The notes beneath the pieces are model-generated. The model searched no databases. It had not been told where the DNA came from and saw nothing but the letters and a program-made list of their open reading frames with translations. A program made the position numbers and the translations under genes. This document shows, piece by piece, positions 15,281 to 24,160 of a stretch of 64,000 nt of DNA (within the stretch, counting starts at the first letter, position 1; each line of letters begins with the position of its first letter). The DNA lies in NCBI RefSeq assembly GCF_947581785.1, contig NZ_CANPVO010000019.1, positions 1 to 64,000 on the forward strand, read 5' to 3'. The stretch is from Candidatus Palauibacter polyketidifaciens (GTDB lineage: Bacteria > Gemmatimonadota > Gemmatimonadetes > Palauibacterales > Palauibacteraceae).

Positions 15281-17222
15281 GTCTCTTCTCCTCGGTGGTT
15301 GTCCGCGCGGGGGCCCATGGGTCGTCGATGCCGGCGCCGGGGCACGAGTCGCCGGTGTCGAGGAAGTGCGTGTGGAGGCACTCGAGCGTCGCGCCGAGGC
15401 TCGTCAGCAGATCGACCGTCTCCGGGAACGGGACGCGGGTGAAGAACCCGGCCCGGCCGCCGCGCGCCATGTCCGCCGTGGACTGTCCGAGGCGGGTGAT
15501 CGCGGTGACGTCCCCGCCCCGTGACACGAGGTACTCGATCAGTTCGTTGTCGCCGCGCGAGGCGGCGTAGTGCATCGGCGTGTAGAGCCAGGAGTCGCGC
15601 TGGTCGACGTCCGCGCCGAGTTCCTCGATCAGGTACTTCACGGCGGGGATGAACTGGTCGGGCCGGTTGCGGACGCTGAACGCGCCCAGACCGAGATAGC
15701 CTCCGCCCGCGGCGGCGTGGATCGGCCACGCGTTGGGCGCGCCCTCGGGGATCCAGGGCAGGGCCGAGTCCTCCTGCTGGCGGCCGTCCTGCTGCCGACG
15801 CTCGCGCATCCCGACCTCGGGCCAGCGCGTCGGGATGTTCGGATCCGCGCCGTGCGCGACGAGCAGCCTCATCGCCTCGAGGTCCTGGGCGAAGGCCGCG
15901 CGCCAGAACGGCGTCGCCCCGGTGAGATCGACCCCCATCTTCGTGAGGCCGTATTCCCAGTACCACAGGTGCGTGTTGAGGCGCCGGTTGGGATCGGCCC
16001 CTGCTTCGAGCAGCGCGCGGAGCACGTCCATGTGCCCGGCGTCCTGCAGGTCCTGCGCGCGCGGCTGCGGGTAGTTGGACTTCGGCGCCCACTGCGTCTG
16101 GAGGACGGCGAAGAGGGGCGTGGCCCCGTCCGTCGAGGCGGCGAGGTCGGGGTCGGCCCCGCGCTCGATGAGGGCGAGCGCGAAGTCGAACTGGCCGTTG
16201 AGCGCCGCCATTAGGAGCGGGGTCGTGGCGTCCGCGCTCGCCTGGTCGATGTCCGCGCCGCCGTCGAGCAGGGCCGTGGCCGCTTCGATGTGGCCCTCGC
16301 GGGCCGCGTGCAGCAGCGCGGTCATCCCGCCGGTCCGGCCGACGAGCACCTCGCGGTACGGCGGACGGATGAGGTCGGGACCGCCCGGATAGTCGGGTCC
16401 CAGGCGGCCGAGCGAATGTGCGCTGACTTCGCCGACGTCGTAGCCGGAGCGGAGGAACTCGCGCTGGGCACGGATGGCCGCCTGCACACGGGCCGGGCCG
16501 GGCTCGCCCGGCCACTCGGCTTCGGGGTCGACCTCGGGCCCGTACGGTCCGAGCGTCTCCGGGGGCGCGCCGATCATGTCCCGCATGCGGCGGTTGGCTT
16601 CACGGTCCAGCGCCAGACTGGGCAGGACGTCGACCACGGCGGTCGCGATGCCGGGGTCGGCGCCGGCCTCGAGCAGCGCGGCCGCGGCGGCCGGCCGGTT
16701 CGCGGCGGCGGCGAACATCAGGGGGGTCTGCCCCGCCGACCCCTCCCGGGCGTTCGGATCCGCGCCGTGGTCGAGCAGCGCGGCCACGGCCGACCGGCCG
16801 TCCACGGCGGCGGCGGCGAGGTGCAGCGCGGTCACGCCGCTGTTCGTCGTCGCGGCGTTCGCGTCGGCCCCGGCCTCGAGCAGGAGCGCGACGACGGGCC
16901 CGTGCCCTCCGCGGGCAGCCAGGTGCAGCGGCGCATAGCGGCCGATCCGCGTCCCGGCGTCGACCGCCGCGCCCGCATCGATCAGCGCCCGGGCCGCGTC
17001 CGCGTGGCCGCGCTCGGCGGCGAAGTGCAGCGCCGTCACCCCGTCGCCCGGCGCCGCGTTCACGTCCGCGCCGTCCTTCACGAGCCCCCGCACGACCTCC
17101 ACAGCCCCATCGCGCGCGGCTTCGAGCAGGCGGTCGTCGGGGGAGGACGCTCCCTCCTGTGCGGCGGAGCCCGCCGGGAGGAGGGCCGACAGCACGAGCG
17201 CGACCGCGAAGCGCCGCCTCAT
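15273..17222 (-). CDS. Exported ankyrin-repeat protein (cassette 1)
   Basis: 649 aa with a Sec signal peptide (MRRRFAVALVLSALLPAGSAAQ). About ten ankyrin repeats follow, for example DGVTALHFAAERGHADAARAL, then APLHLAARGGHGPVVALLLEA, TALLHAAREGHIEAATALL, TPLLMAALNGQFDFALALIE and TPMHYAASRGDNELIEYLV. Two long non-repeat inserts interrupt them, with ATPFWRAAFAQDLEAMRLL between. The C-terminus carries VPFPETVDLLTSLGA and a Cys pair. It overlaps the DUF1552 stop by 4 nt (ATGA) and the next gene by 8 nt. The protein at 53891-55663 shares the same layout. Ankyrins bind proteins; the likely partners are the co-encoded exported DUF1592 and DUF1552 proteins (inference). Confidence 0.88.
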   Translation of the reverse strand: MRRRFAVALVLSALLPAGSAAQEGASSPDDRLLEAARDGAVEVVRGLVKDGADVNAAPGDGVTALHFAAERGHADAARALIDAGAAVDAGTRIGRYAPLHLAARGGHGPVVALLLEAGADANAATTNSGVTALHLAAAAVDGRSAVAALLDHGADPNAREGSAGQTPLMFAAAANRPAAAAALLEAGADPGIATAVVDVLPSLALDREANRRMRDMIGAPPETLGPYGPEVDPEAEWPGEPGPARVQAAIRAQREFLRSGYDVGEVSAHSLGRLGPDYPGGPDLIRPPYREVLVGRTGGMTALLHAAREGHIEAATALLDGGADIDQASADATTPLLMAALNGQFDFALALIERGADPDLAASTDGATPLFAVLQTQWAPKSNYPQPRAQDLQDAGHMDVLRALLEAGADPNRRLNTHLWYWEYGLTKMGVDLTGATPFWRAAFAQDLEAMRLLVAHGADPNIPTRWPEVGMRERRQQDGRQQEDSALPWIPEGAPNAWPIHAAAGGGYLGLGAFSVRNRPDQFIPAVKYLIEELGADVDQRDSWLYTPMHYAASRGDNELIEYLVSRGGDVTAITRLGQSTADMARGGRAGFFTRVPFPETVDLLTSLGATLECLHTHFLDTGDSCPGAGIDDPWAPARTTTEEKRRG

Positions 17223-18643
17223 CGCGCGCCGCTCCCCGAGGCCGCTTCGCCCGTGAATTCGAGCGGGAGGATCCCGTCGCTGTCGCCGAAGGTGGCCATC
17301 TCCGGGTGTCCGATCTTCCGCATGAGGCTCACGAACGCGTTCGCCATCGGGGTTCCGTCCGGGGCCCGCAGATGGACGCCGCCCTCGAGCGCCCCGTTCG
17401 CCCCGCCCATGATCAGCAGCGGGGCCCGCCGGTGGTTGTGGAGGTTCCCGTCCGCCATCGGCGACCCCCACACGATCGCCGTCTTGTCGAGCAGCGACGC
17501 GTCGCCCTCCACCGTGTCCCGCATTTTTTTCAGGAAATAGGCGACCTGCCCCAGCCGGTACGTGTTGATCCGGTTGAAATCCATGATGTCCTCGGGGACG
17601 TTCCCGTGGTGCGAGGCCCCGTGGACGGACTTCGTCGTCCCGCTCTCCGGGAAGGTCCGGTTGGATTGATCGAAGCCGGTCTTGAAGGTGATGACGCGCG
17701 TGAGGTCGGTCTGCAGCGCGAGCAGCTGCAGGTCGAACATCAGCTGCATGTGCTCCTCGAAGGAGTCGGGGACCCCGGAGGGCGCCTCCGGCATCTCCCG
17801 TTCCTCCCCGCTCGAGTTGCGCGCCTCGACGAGCTGGATCCGGCGCTCGATCTCGCGGATGTGCTCGACGTATTCGTCCAGCGCGACCCGGTCCGCCGCG
17901 CCCAGCGTCCTGCGGAGCCGGGCGACCTCGGTCGCGATCCAGTCGATCATGCTGCGGTCCGTGCGGCGCCGCGCCGCCCGGTCCTCGGCCGAGTCCCCGG
18001 CCCCGAACAGGCGTTCGAACACGACGCGCGGCTCCCGGATCGCCGGCAGCGGCTGGTTCGGCGACGCCCACGCGAGCGACGTCGTGTACGCACAGTGGTA
18101 GTTGTACGCACAGCCCCCACCGCGATCGATGCCCTCGATGCAGAGTTCGAGCGAGGGGAGCACGGTCTCGCGCCCGAACCGCTGCGCGTGCAACTGGTCG
18201 AGCGAGGTGCCGAGGAAAATGTCGGAGCCCTGCGTCTGCTTCGGATGCGCCTGGGTGAGGAACACCGCCGTCGACCGGTCGTGGTCGCCGCCGATCTCCT
18301 CCGCCCGGAACGCTTCCGCCGAGCGGCAGTCCGTGTTGCTCACGATCGTCGTGTACTCGCGGAACGCCTCCAGCGGCTTGAGCTGGCTGTCCGCCACGAG
18401 TTCGAAATCGCGGCCCGGCGTCGCGGGCGCGAACAGGTGACGTTCGTCGCCCCAGTCGCTCGAACCCGCCACCCCCATCGACTCCTCGATGCAGACGAGG
18501 CGCGTGAACTCCGCCGCCTTCATCGGGTCGGCCCAGAGCCGCCCCGCGGGGACCATCGCGTCGAGCAGCGGCAGCGCGACGCTGGCGCCGGCCCCCCGAA
18601 GGAAGGTGCGGCGCGAGAGGTGTGTACCGGTGATGAAGTTCAT
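17219..18643 (-). CDS. DUF1552 protein with Tat signal (cassette 1)
   Basis: 474 aa. The twin-arginine motif SRRTFLRGAGASVALPLLDA lies in the first 30 residues, so the folded protein is exported by Tat. DUF1552 features follow: FLTQAHPKQTQGSDIFLGTSLDQLHA, HHGNVPEDI, AIVWGSPMADGNLHNHRRAPLL and GGANGALEGGVHLRAPDGTPMAN. The His-rich NLHNHR and the DR and HH pairs could hold metal, and the fold resembles alkaline-phosphatase-superfamily DUF1501-like proteins (inference). It overlaps the DUF1592 gene by 4 nt. The family almost always sits beside DUF1592 genes and has no established function. Confidence 0.9.
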   Translation of the reverse strand: MNFITGTHLSRRTFLRGAGASVALPLLDAMVPAGRLWADPMKAAEFTRLVCIEESMGVAGSSDWGDERHLFAPATPGRDFELVADSQLKPLEAFREYTTIVSNTDCRSAEAFRAEEIGGDHDRSTAVFLTQAHPKQTQGSDIFLGTSLDQLHAQRFGRETVLPSLELCIEGIDRGGGCAYNYHCAYTTSLAWASPNQPLPAIREPRVVFERLFGAGDSAEDRAARRRTDRSMIDWIATEVARLRRTLGAADRVALDEYVEHIREIERRIQLVEARNSSGEEREMPEAPSGVPDSFEEHMQLMFDLQLLALQTDLTRVITFKTGFDQSNRTFPESGTTKSVHGASHHGNVPEDIMDFNRINTYRLGQVAYFLKKMRDTVEGDASLLDKTAIVWGSPMADGNLHNHRRAPLLIMGGANGALEGGVHLRAPDGTPMANAFVSLMRKIGHPEMATFGDSDGILPLEFTGEAASGSGAR

Positions 18644-21141
18644 GAGCCTGCTCCACTTCTCGTGCGGTCGTCCGCCACCTCCTCGTCGTCCACGGTGGGC
18701 GCGGGACGCGCCATCCGGAAGGGGTCGCTATTAACGACGCCGAGGATGAACGAGGACAAGCGGTAGTCGTTGGCTTCCGCTTCGCGTGCGATGGCCCGGA
18801 TCCCGGGCTGGTCGAAGTATTCCGCGCGGCGTCCCGTCGCGTACGCGAGCAGGTGCGCGGTGAAGTTCCGGACGAGCGGGATCGGCCGCTTCATGAGGAC
18901 GTGGACGAGCTCCGCCGGCGTGCTCACGTCGGTCCCGTCGTAGAAGGTCCCTCGCGTGTCGAGCGCGACGCCGTTCTCGCGAACCCGCACCCGCCCCGTC
19001 ACGTCGTAGTTGTCGAGCGCGAGCCCGATCGGGTCCATGAACCGGTGGCAGGCGCGGCACGTCGGGCTGGCCGCGTGCATCTCCAGCCGCTCCCGCGTCG
19101 TCAGCAGCCGCCCCGACCGGGCCGATTCGGTGTCGTCGAAGGCGGGTATGTTGGGCGGCGGGGGCGGGGGCGGCGTGCCCATGAGCACCTCCATCACCCA
19201 CTTGCCGCGCAACACCGGCGACGTGCGCGCGGACATCGAGGTGAGGAGCAGCACGCTCCCGTGCCCCAGCACCCCGCGCCGGCTGTGGTCCGGATAGGTC
19301 ACCCGCCGGAACTCGGGTCCCGAGACCCCCGGGATCCCGTAGTGGCCGGCGAGGCGCTCGTTCAGGAAGGTGTAGTCCGCCGTGAACAGCTCGAGTAGAC
19401 TCCGGTCCTCCCGGACGAGGTAATCGAAGAGGAACTGCGTCTCCCGGACCAGGTCCTCGCGAAGCTGACCGGTGAAGTCCGGGTAGAGGTAGGGCTCGGG
19501 CTGGTTGTCCTCCGCGTCCTGGAGCCGCAGCCACTGCGAGGCGAAGCGCGTGGAGAGCGCCTCCGCGCGCGGGTCCGCGAGCATCCGCCGCACCTGCGCC
19601 TCGAGGACCGCCGGATCCGAGAGCCGTCGCTCCGCGGCCAGCGTCAGTAGTTCGTCGTCCGGGCTCGCCGCCCAGAGGAAGAAGGAGAGGCGCGAGGCGA
19701 GGTCCACGTCCGCGATCGGGTAGCTCTCGCCGGGCGCGATTTCGGACGGCGCCTGCTCGAGACGGAAGATGAAGGAGGGGTTGGCGAGGATCGCCTGGAG
19801 CGCGGTCCGGACCCCGATCTCGAAGCCGTCCTCTGACGCGGCATCATCGTAGAAGGCCATGGGTCCCGCGAGATCGTCCTCCGTCACCGGCCGCCGGTAC
19901 GCCGCTCGCGCGAGCCGGGTCACGATCGCCTCCGCGCACGCCCGAGCCTCCGCCGGCGCAACCGACGCCTCCGCCTCCGCTGTCTCCGCCGGCCCAGCCT
20001 GACCGGGATGGCAGTGGAAGATCTTCCGCCGACTCGCCGTCTCGGAGAGTCCGGAGCTGCGGCGGGGACCCGTGATCATCAGGTCGCTCAGGTGGGGGAG
20101 CGCGGTGATCCCGTAGTTCGCCCACGCCTGGGAGTCCTCGCCTCCGACGAAGGACCAGCCCGGCGTCTTCAGGCGGTCCTCGTACGGTCCCTCGATCGTG
20201 CGCACGAACGCGGCCGCGACCTGGCGCTGGCCCGCCTTCACGAAGATGGGCTCCGTGCGGATCGGCACCGTCGAGCGCCCGCCGTGCTCGAGGCCAAGAA
20301 GGGCGACCCCCTCCCCGCCGATCGAGATGTCGACGTCCTGGAAGCCGGTCCCCTGCCCGAAGAGCGTCTCGATCGAGACTACGTACTCTCCGTCCACCGG
20401 GAAGTCGTGGGTTACGACCATCCCGCCGCGGGTCCCGTACGGCGTGCCCTCGATGTGATCCCAGGCGTGCTGCGAGACGTCGATCGGGTTCGTGTACTTG
20501 GCGGTCTTCGAGAGGGCGGACGGGTTGCCGACCGCGATCCGGCTCACCTCCGTAGCGGCCCTCAGGTAGGCCTCGAGGAGGGTGGTCGAGAGGCCCTGCG
20601 CGTCCGACATGTTGTCGAAGGCGCCGAGGTAGGTGTCCGCCGGAAGCCAGCGGCTGGCGTCGATCTCGAGGTCGAGGAGATCGCGGATGACGCGCTCGTA
20701 CTCGGCCCGGTTCAGCCGCTGAAAGCGCCGTGAGCCGGGGTTCCGGTCGCGGGCGGCCTCGCGGTCGACGACGGTCTCGAGCGCCTCGACGAGGGCGAGG
20801 AGCGTGTCCGGCGAGGGCCGGCGCTGGCCGGGCGGCGGCATCATCCCCGCGCGGAGCTTCCGGATCATCTTCTCCGCCGTGGGGGCCCGGTCGTGCGCCG
20901 CCTCCACGGCGAACGTCTCCAGCGTGAGGTTCCCGCGCAGGAGGCGCTCGTTGTGACAGCGGACGCAGTAGCGCTGGACGACCGCCGTCAGATCCGCCGT
21001 GTCCGCGAGGGCGGCCGCGTAGGCCGACGCAGCGGAGGTTTGCTCAGGGAGCGGGCCGGCGCGGGACGCACGGTCCCCCGAAGGCTGCCCCGTGAGAGCC
21101 AACCACAGCCACAGAACCGCACCCGCACTCAGTGTCTTCAC
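18640..21141 (-). CDS. DUF1592-type dihaem cytochrome-like protein (cassette 1)
   Basis: 833 aa from GTG 21141, with a signal peptide (KTLSAGAVLWLWLALTGQ). A CxxCH haem motif, CVRCH, lies at residues 59-63 in a PSCyt1-like region, and a second, CRACHRFMDPIGLALDNYD, near the C-terminus. In order: haem region; DUF1587-like (RRFQRLNRAEYERVIRDLL); a carbohydrate-binding-like beta domain; DUF1595/1592 (YRRPVTEDDL, RLSFFLWAASPDDELL, ADPRAEALSTRFASQWLRL); DUF1588 (GVLGHGSVLLLTSMSARTSP, RGKWVMEVL); DUF1585. These multidomain proteins are known mainly from Planctomycetes and relatives. It is the first gene of the five-gene operon; the paralog is at 57054-59567. Periplasmic or surface redox function is inferred from the haem motifs. 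Confidence 0.9.
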   Translation of the reverse strand: MKTLSAGAVLWLWLALTGQPSGDRASRAGPLPEQTSAASAYAAALADTADLTAVVQRYCVRCHNERLLRGNLTLETFAVEAAHDRAPTAEKMIRKLRAGMMPPPGQRRPSPDTLLALVEALETVVDREAARDRNPGSRRFQRLNRAEYERVIRDLLDLEIDASRWLPADTYLGAFDNMSDAQGLSTTLLEAYLRAATEVSRIAVGNPSALSKTAKYTNPIDVSQHAWDHIEGTPYGTRGGMVVTHDFPVDGEYVVSIETLFGQGTGFQDVDISIGGEGVALLGLEHGGRSTVPIRTEPIFVKAGQRQVAAAFVRTIEGPYEDRLKTPGWSFVGGEDSQAWANYGITALPHLSDLMITGPRRSSGLSETASRRKIFHCHPGQAGPAETAEAEASVAPAEARACAEAIVTRLARAAYRRPVTEDDLAGPMAFYDDAASEDGFEIGVRTALQAILANPSFIFRLEQAPSEIAPGESYPIADVDLASRLSFFLWAASPDDELLTLAAERRLSDPAVLEAQVRRMLADPRAEALSTRFASQWLRLQDAEDNQPEPYLYPDFTGQLREDLVRETQFLFDYLVREDRSLLELFTADYTFLNERLAGHYGIPGVSGPEFRRVTYPDHSRRGVLGHGSVLLLTSMSARTSPVLRGKWVMEVLMGTPPPPPPPNIPAFDDTESARSGRLLTTRERLEMHAASPTCRACHRFMDPIGLALDNYDVTGRVRVRENGVALDTRGTFYDGTDVSTPAELVHVLMKRPIPLVRNFTAHLLAYATGRRAEYFDQPGIRAIAREAEANDYRLSSFILGVVNSDPFRMARPAPTVDDEEVADDRTRSGAGS

Positions 21142-21241
21142 GCGCCCGTCCTTCGAGACCGATGGATGACGCCGCTTCGCAACCCTTCAACTTAGGAAAC
21201 GTCATTTCTGCGGGCCACGCCCTTCACCCCTTCACGCCGCT

Positions 21242-22438
21242 TCATACGGCGCGGACAGCTCGCTCCAGCCCCTGTCCTGGGTGCAGGCGGGTGAGAAAGT
21301 CCCCTACCGGCAGGCACAGGATGTCGCGCACGGCAAGCCGCTCCGTGCCACGGTACAGAAGCACGCGGCGCGCGTCCGGGTATTCTGTGCCGAAGGCCGC
21401 CAGACCTCGCAGGTCCTCGGGCCGTATGCGGTCGGAGTTCTTCACCTCGAACGCCCAGATCCCGTCCGCGCCGTAGAGCACGAAGTCCACTTCCACTCCG
21501 GAGCGCGTGCGCCAGTAGTAGAGTCGGGCGTCGACTCCGGAATATGCCAGCCACGCCCGAAGGTGCTGTGCAACGAGCCCCTCAAGCGCGGGGCCGCCGA
21601 TCTCCTCGGGCCGGTCGAACGGGCCTGCCGGTCGCAGGCTCCTGAAGATGCCGCAGTCGAAGTAGAAGAACCTGGGGTGCGCCGCGAGCCGGCGTTTGGC
21701 ACGCCGGGTGAACACGGGCAGGCGGAAGGCGAGCAGGAGATCCTCGAGCAGCTCCAGGTATCCTGCGACGGTCGTTCGGCTCGTCTCGCACTCGCGCGCG
21801 ACCGCGCTCACGTTGAGCGTCGTACCGTGCGAAAAGGCCGCCGCCTCCAGGAAGCGCGAGAAGCTGCCGACGTCGCGGGCCAGTCCCTCCGCGCGCACTT
21901 CCTGCTCGAGATAGAGCGCCGCATAGGCAGCGAGTGCCGACTCCGGATCCTGCGAGGAGAAGACCGCGGGAACGGTTCCGAGCCTCAGACACGTCTCGAG
22001 ATCGAAGCGGCGTCCCGCTTCGCCGGCGACCTCCCCCGCCGTCATTTCCCCGGCCATGAAGGGATGCATGGAGCGCATTGCGGCGCGGCCCGCCAGGAGG
22101 TTCACGCCGCCGCGCCGAAGCTTGCGGGCGCTCGAACCCGTGAGGACGAACCGATATCCTCGCGCGGACTCCATGAGGTCATGGACGACGTTCAGCAGTT
22201 CCGGGACGCGCTGGATCTCATCGATGACCACGTCGCTTCTCGCCGGAGTTGCCAGCACCAGTTCGCGCAGACGTTCGGGACGGGCGGCCAGCCGGCGATA
22301 CTCCTCCGGCTTCAGAAGGTCCACTACGAGAGCGTCCGGCAGCGTCGAGGCCAACCAGGTGGTCTTGCCGGTCCCGCGCGGGCCGAAGAGGAAGAAGCTG
22401 CTCCGCGGAAGCGCGAGGAATCGCGGCAGTGTCGTCAT
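21242..22438 (-). CDS. AAA+ ATPase of the DUF4143 type
   Basis: 398 aa from ATG 22438 (MTTLPRFLALP...); a TTG at 22450 is in frame but lies in the upstream palindrome. Walker A GPRGTGKTTW near residue 25, Walker B SDVVIDEIQRVPEL, sensor-like LTGSSARKLRRGGVNLLAGRA, a winged-helix segment (NVSAVARECETSRTTVAGYLELLEDLL), and a C-terminal DUF4143 nuclease-like region with the GVEVDFVLYG...FEVKNS pattern (D...ExK). Such single-gene ATPases are common accessory genes of uncertain function. A 10-bp inverted repeat directly upstream suggests self-regulation. Confidence 0.88.
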   Translation of the reverse strand: MTTLPRFLALPRSSFFLFGPRGTGKTTWLASTLPDALVVDLLKPEEYRRLAARPERLRELVLATPARSDVVIDEIQRVPELLNVVHDLMESARGYRFVLTGSSARKLRRGGVNLLAGRAAMRSMHPFMAGEMTAGEVAGEAGRRFDLETCLRLGTVPAVFSSQDPESALAAYAALYLEQEVRAEGLARDVGSFSRFLEAAAFSHGTTLNVSAVARECETSRTTVAGYLELLEDLLLAFRLPVFTRRAKRRLAAHPRFFYFDCGIFRSLRPAGPFDRPEEIGGPALEGLVAQHLRAWLAYSGVDARLYYWRTRSGVEVDFVLYGADGIWAFEVKNSDRIRPEDLRGLAAFGTEYPDARRVLLYRGTERLAVRDILCLPVGDFLTRLHPGQGLERAVRAV

Positions 22439-22447
22439 AATGCGCGT

Positions 22448-22474
22448 CAAAATGACGATAGAACCGTCATTTTG
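22448..22474. promoter_or_regulatory. Inverted repeat upstream of the DUF4143 ATPase
   Basis: CAAAATGACG and CGTCATTTTG form a perfect 10-bp inverted repeat around a 7-nt spacer, beginning 10 nt upstream of the ATPase ATG. It is AT-rich against GC-rich surroundings and reads with a TTGACA element on the minus strand. A repressor site, perhaps bound by the winged helix of the ATPase itself, is inferred. Confidence 0.5.
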
Positions 22475-22547
22475 TCAACGTGTGCGTGCACGGGAGAGGC
22501 AGTAGAAGGAGGGGGAACGCGCGAAAGCCGCCGACGCTCCGCATGGG

Positions 22548-23795
22548 CTACCGGCGGCCGGCGGGTACCAGTCGCACGATGCCGGTCGGGGGGCCGTCCA
22601 CGTCCCGCGTCTCCCCGTCGATGGCGAGGTAGATGAACCCGTCGGGTCCCTGGCGGACGTCGCGGATGCGGCCGATCCCCTCCAGCAGGGTCTCTTCGTG
22701 GGTCACCTCGCGGCCCTCCATCCGCAGCCGGGCGAGGCGCCGCCCGCTGAGGCCGCCGACGAGCATGTCGCCGCGCCACTCGGGGAACGCGTCCCCCGTG
22801 TAGAAGAGCATCCCGGAGACGCCGATGGAGGGGACCCAGATGTGCTCCGGCGGCTCCATCTCCTCCATGAGGGTCCCCGAGTGGATGCGCGAGCCCGTGC
22901 GGTAGTTCACGCCGTACCCGACGACGGGCCAGCCGTAGTTGAGCCCCGGCTCGATCAGGTTCAGTTCGTCGCCGCCCTGCGGGCCGTGCTCGTTCTGCCA
23001 CAGGTCGCCCGTCTCCGGATGGACCGCCATCCCCTGCGCGTTCCGGTGACCCCACGTCCAGATCTCGGGGTGGATCTCCTCGTCGCCCACGAAGCCCGCG
23101 AACGGGTTGTCCTCGGGTACGCGTCCGTCGTCGTGGATGCGGATCGTGCTGCCGTTGTGGTTCGAAAGGTTCTGGGCGGGGTGCGCCTCCAGTTCGCCCG
23201 CCGGGGGCCACTGCCGGTCGCCCAGCGTCATGAACAGGTAGCCGTCGTGGTCGAAGACGAGCCGCCCGCCCCACATCGAGCTGCGCTCCGTCCCGTTCCC
23301 GGGCGCGTCCGCGTGGAACAGTTCCTCGACGTCGCTCAGGCGGTCGTCCTCGAAGCGGCCGCGGGCGATCGCGATCGTGCCCAGCGAATCGGGCCCCGGC
23401 TTCACGTAGCTCAGGTAGAGGAGCCGGTTCGTCGCGAAATCCGGGTGCAGGATCGCGTCGCGCAGACCCGCCTGCTCGAAGCCGGCCATCGAACGGGCGC
23501 CGCGCCCGAGCGCCCGGATCGGTGGCAGGCCCTCCACGGAGTCCGGGAGCAGGACGCCGTCGCGGATGATGCGGAGCCGGCCGGGACGTTCCGTCACGAG
23601 GAGGTCGCCCTCGGGCGTGAAGGCGATCGAGAACGGGCGCACGAGCCCGTCCGCCACTTCCTCGACCCGGAAGTCGTGCAGCGCGGTCTGGATAACACCG
23701 CCGTCGTCACCCGCCGGCTCTCGGCCACCAGGGGCGCACGCGGCGACGGCCAAGAGCAATACGACGAGGAAGCGGGAGGCGCGGGGATGGTTCAT
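22548..23795 (-). CDS. PQQ-dependent sugar dehydrogenase lipoprotein
   Basis: 415 aa. The start MNHPRASRFLVVLLLAVAACAPG has a lipobox (AVAAC). The propeller carries motifs of soluble glucose/aldose dehydrogenases: RPFSIAFTPEGDLLVTERPGR, GLRDAILHPDFATNRLLYLSY, TLGDRQ, HRNAQGMAVHPETGDLWQNE and HGPQGGDELNLIEPGLNYGWP. These oxidise aldoses with PQQ and pass electrons to the respiratory chain; no PQQ synthesis gene is in the window. ATG 23795 is preceded directly by one copy of the 31-bp direct repeat (23799-23829), and no clear Shine-Dalgarno is left. Confidence 0.88.
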   Translation of the reverse strand: MNHPRASRFLVVLLLAVAACAPGGREPAGDDGGVIQTALHDFRVEEVADGLVRPFSIAFTPEGDLLVTERPGRLRIIRDGVLLPDSVEGLPPIRALGRGARSMAGFEQAGLRDAILHPDFATNRLLYLSYVKPGPDSLGTIAIARGRFEDDRLSDVEELFHADAPGNGTERSSMWGGRLVFDHDGYLFMTLGDRQWPPAGELEAHPAQNLSNHNGSTIRIHDDGRVPEDNPFAGFVGDEEIHPEIWTWGHRNAQGMAVHPETGDLWQNEHGPQGGDELNLIEPGLNYGWPVVGYGVNYRTGSRIHSGTLMEEMEPPEHIWVPSIGVSGMLFYTGDAFPEWRGDMLVGGLSGRRLARLRMEGREVTHEETLLEGIGRIRDVRQGPDGFIYLAIDGETRDVDGPPTGIVRLVPAGRR

Positions 23796-23798
23796 CCG

Positions 23799-23829
23799 GG
23801 GATCGTCCGTCCGTGTCTGGGGAGTCATT
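23799..23829 (+). repeat. 31-bp direct repeat, copy 1
   Basis: These 31 bases are identical to 24486-24516 in the same orientation. Copy 1 covers the stop codon of the YafQ-like toxin and the leader of the PQQ dehydrogenase gene. The two copies bracket the DinJ-YafQ module exactly. Confidence 0.9.
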
Positions 23830-24160
23830 TGAAGAGTTCGGCGTGGGAGCCAGCGCGAACAAAGTTGATGGAGCCACTCGGCTTCGGCGAATCATCGACC
23901 TGGTAGATCAGAAGGAAATCTCCGCCGACATGGCACTCGCGGTGATTCGCCCAAGCGCCTTTCAGCGCGTGATCCCTCCGTTCCGGACCCAGCGGGGCGT
24001 CGTTGGCGATGAGGTCGAGCATGACCGCCTTGAGTCGATTCAGATCGTATCGGCCGGAACGCGAGAGACGCTCCCAGTCCTTGAGGAACCCCCGCGTAAA
24101 ATCGACGCGGCGCGGCGGGCGCGCCCGCTTACGGGCTGCCGGCTTCTTCAAGCTCGGCAA
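23825..24160 (-). CDS. YafQ/RelE-family mRNA interferase toxin
   Basis: 111 aa, apparently from TTG 24160, with an in-frame TTG three codons on as alternative. The C-terminal core DHALKGAWANHRECHVGGDFLLIYQ...GSHAELF matches YafQ, including the conserved His residues and the Trp used for ribosome-dependent mRNA cleavage. A basic N-terminus (KKPAARKRARPPRR) is unusual. The gene overlaps the antitoxin by 32 nt, so expression should be coupled. Its stop lies inside copy 1 of the direct repeat. Confidence 0.88.
   Translation of the reverse strand: MPSLKKPAARKRARPPRRVDFTRGFLKDWERLSRSGRYDLNRLKAVMLDLIANDAPLGPERRDHALKGAWANHRECHVGGDFLLIYQVDDSPKPSGSINFVRAGSHAELFK

Noticed and set aside
17223-18656. Upstream extension of the ankyrin frame, giving a 1127-codon open frame
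   Set aside because: It overlaps the DUF1552 gene in another frame on the same strand. The signal peptide at 17222 marks the real start.
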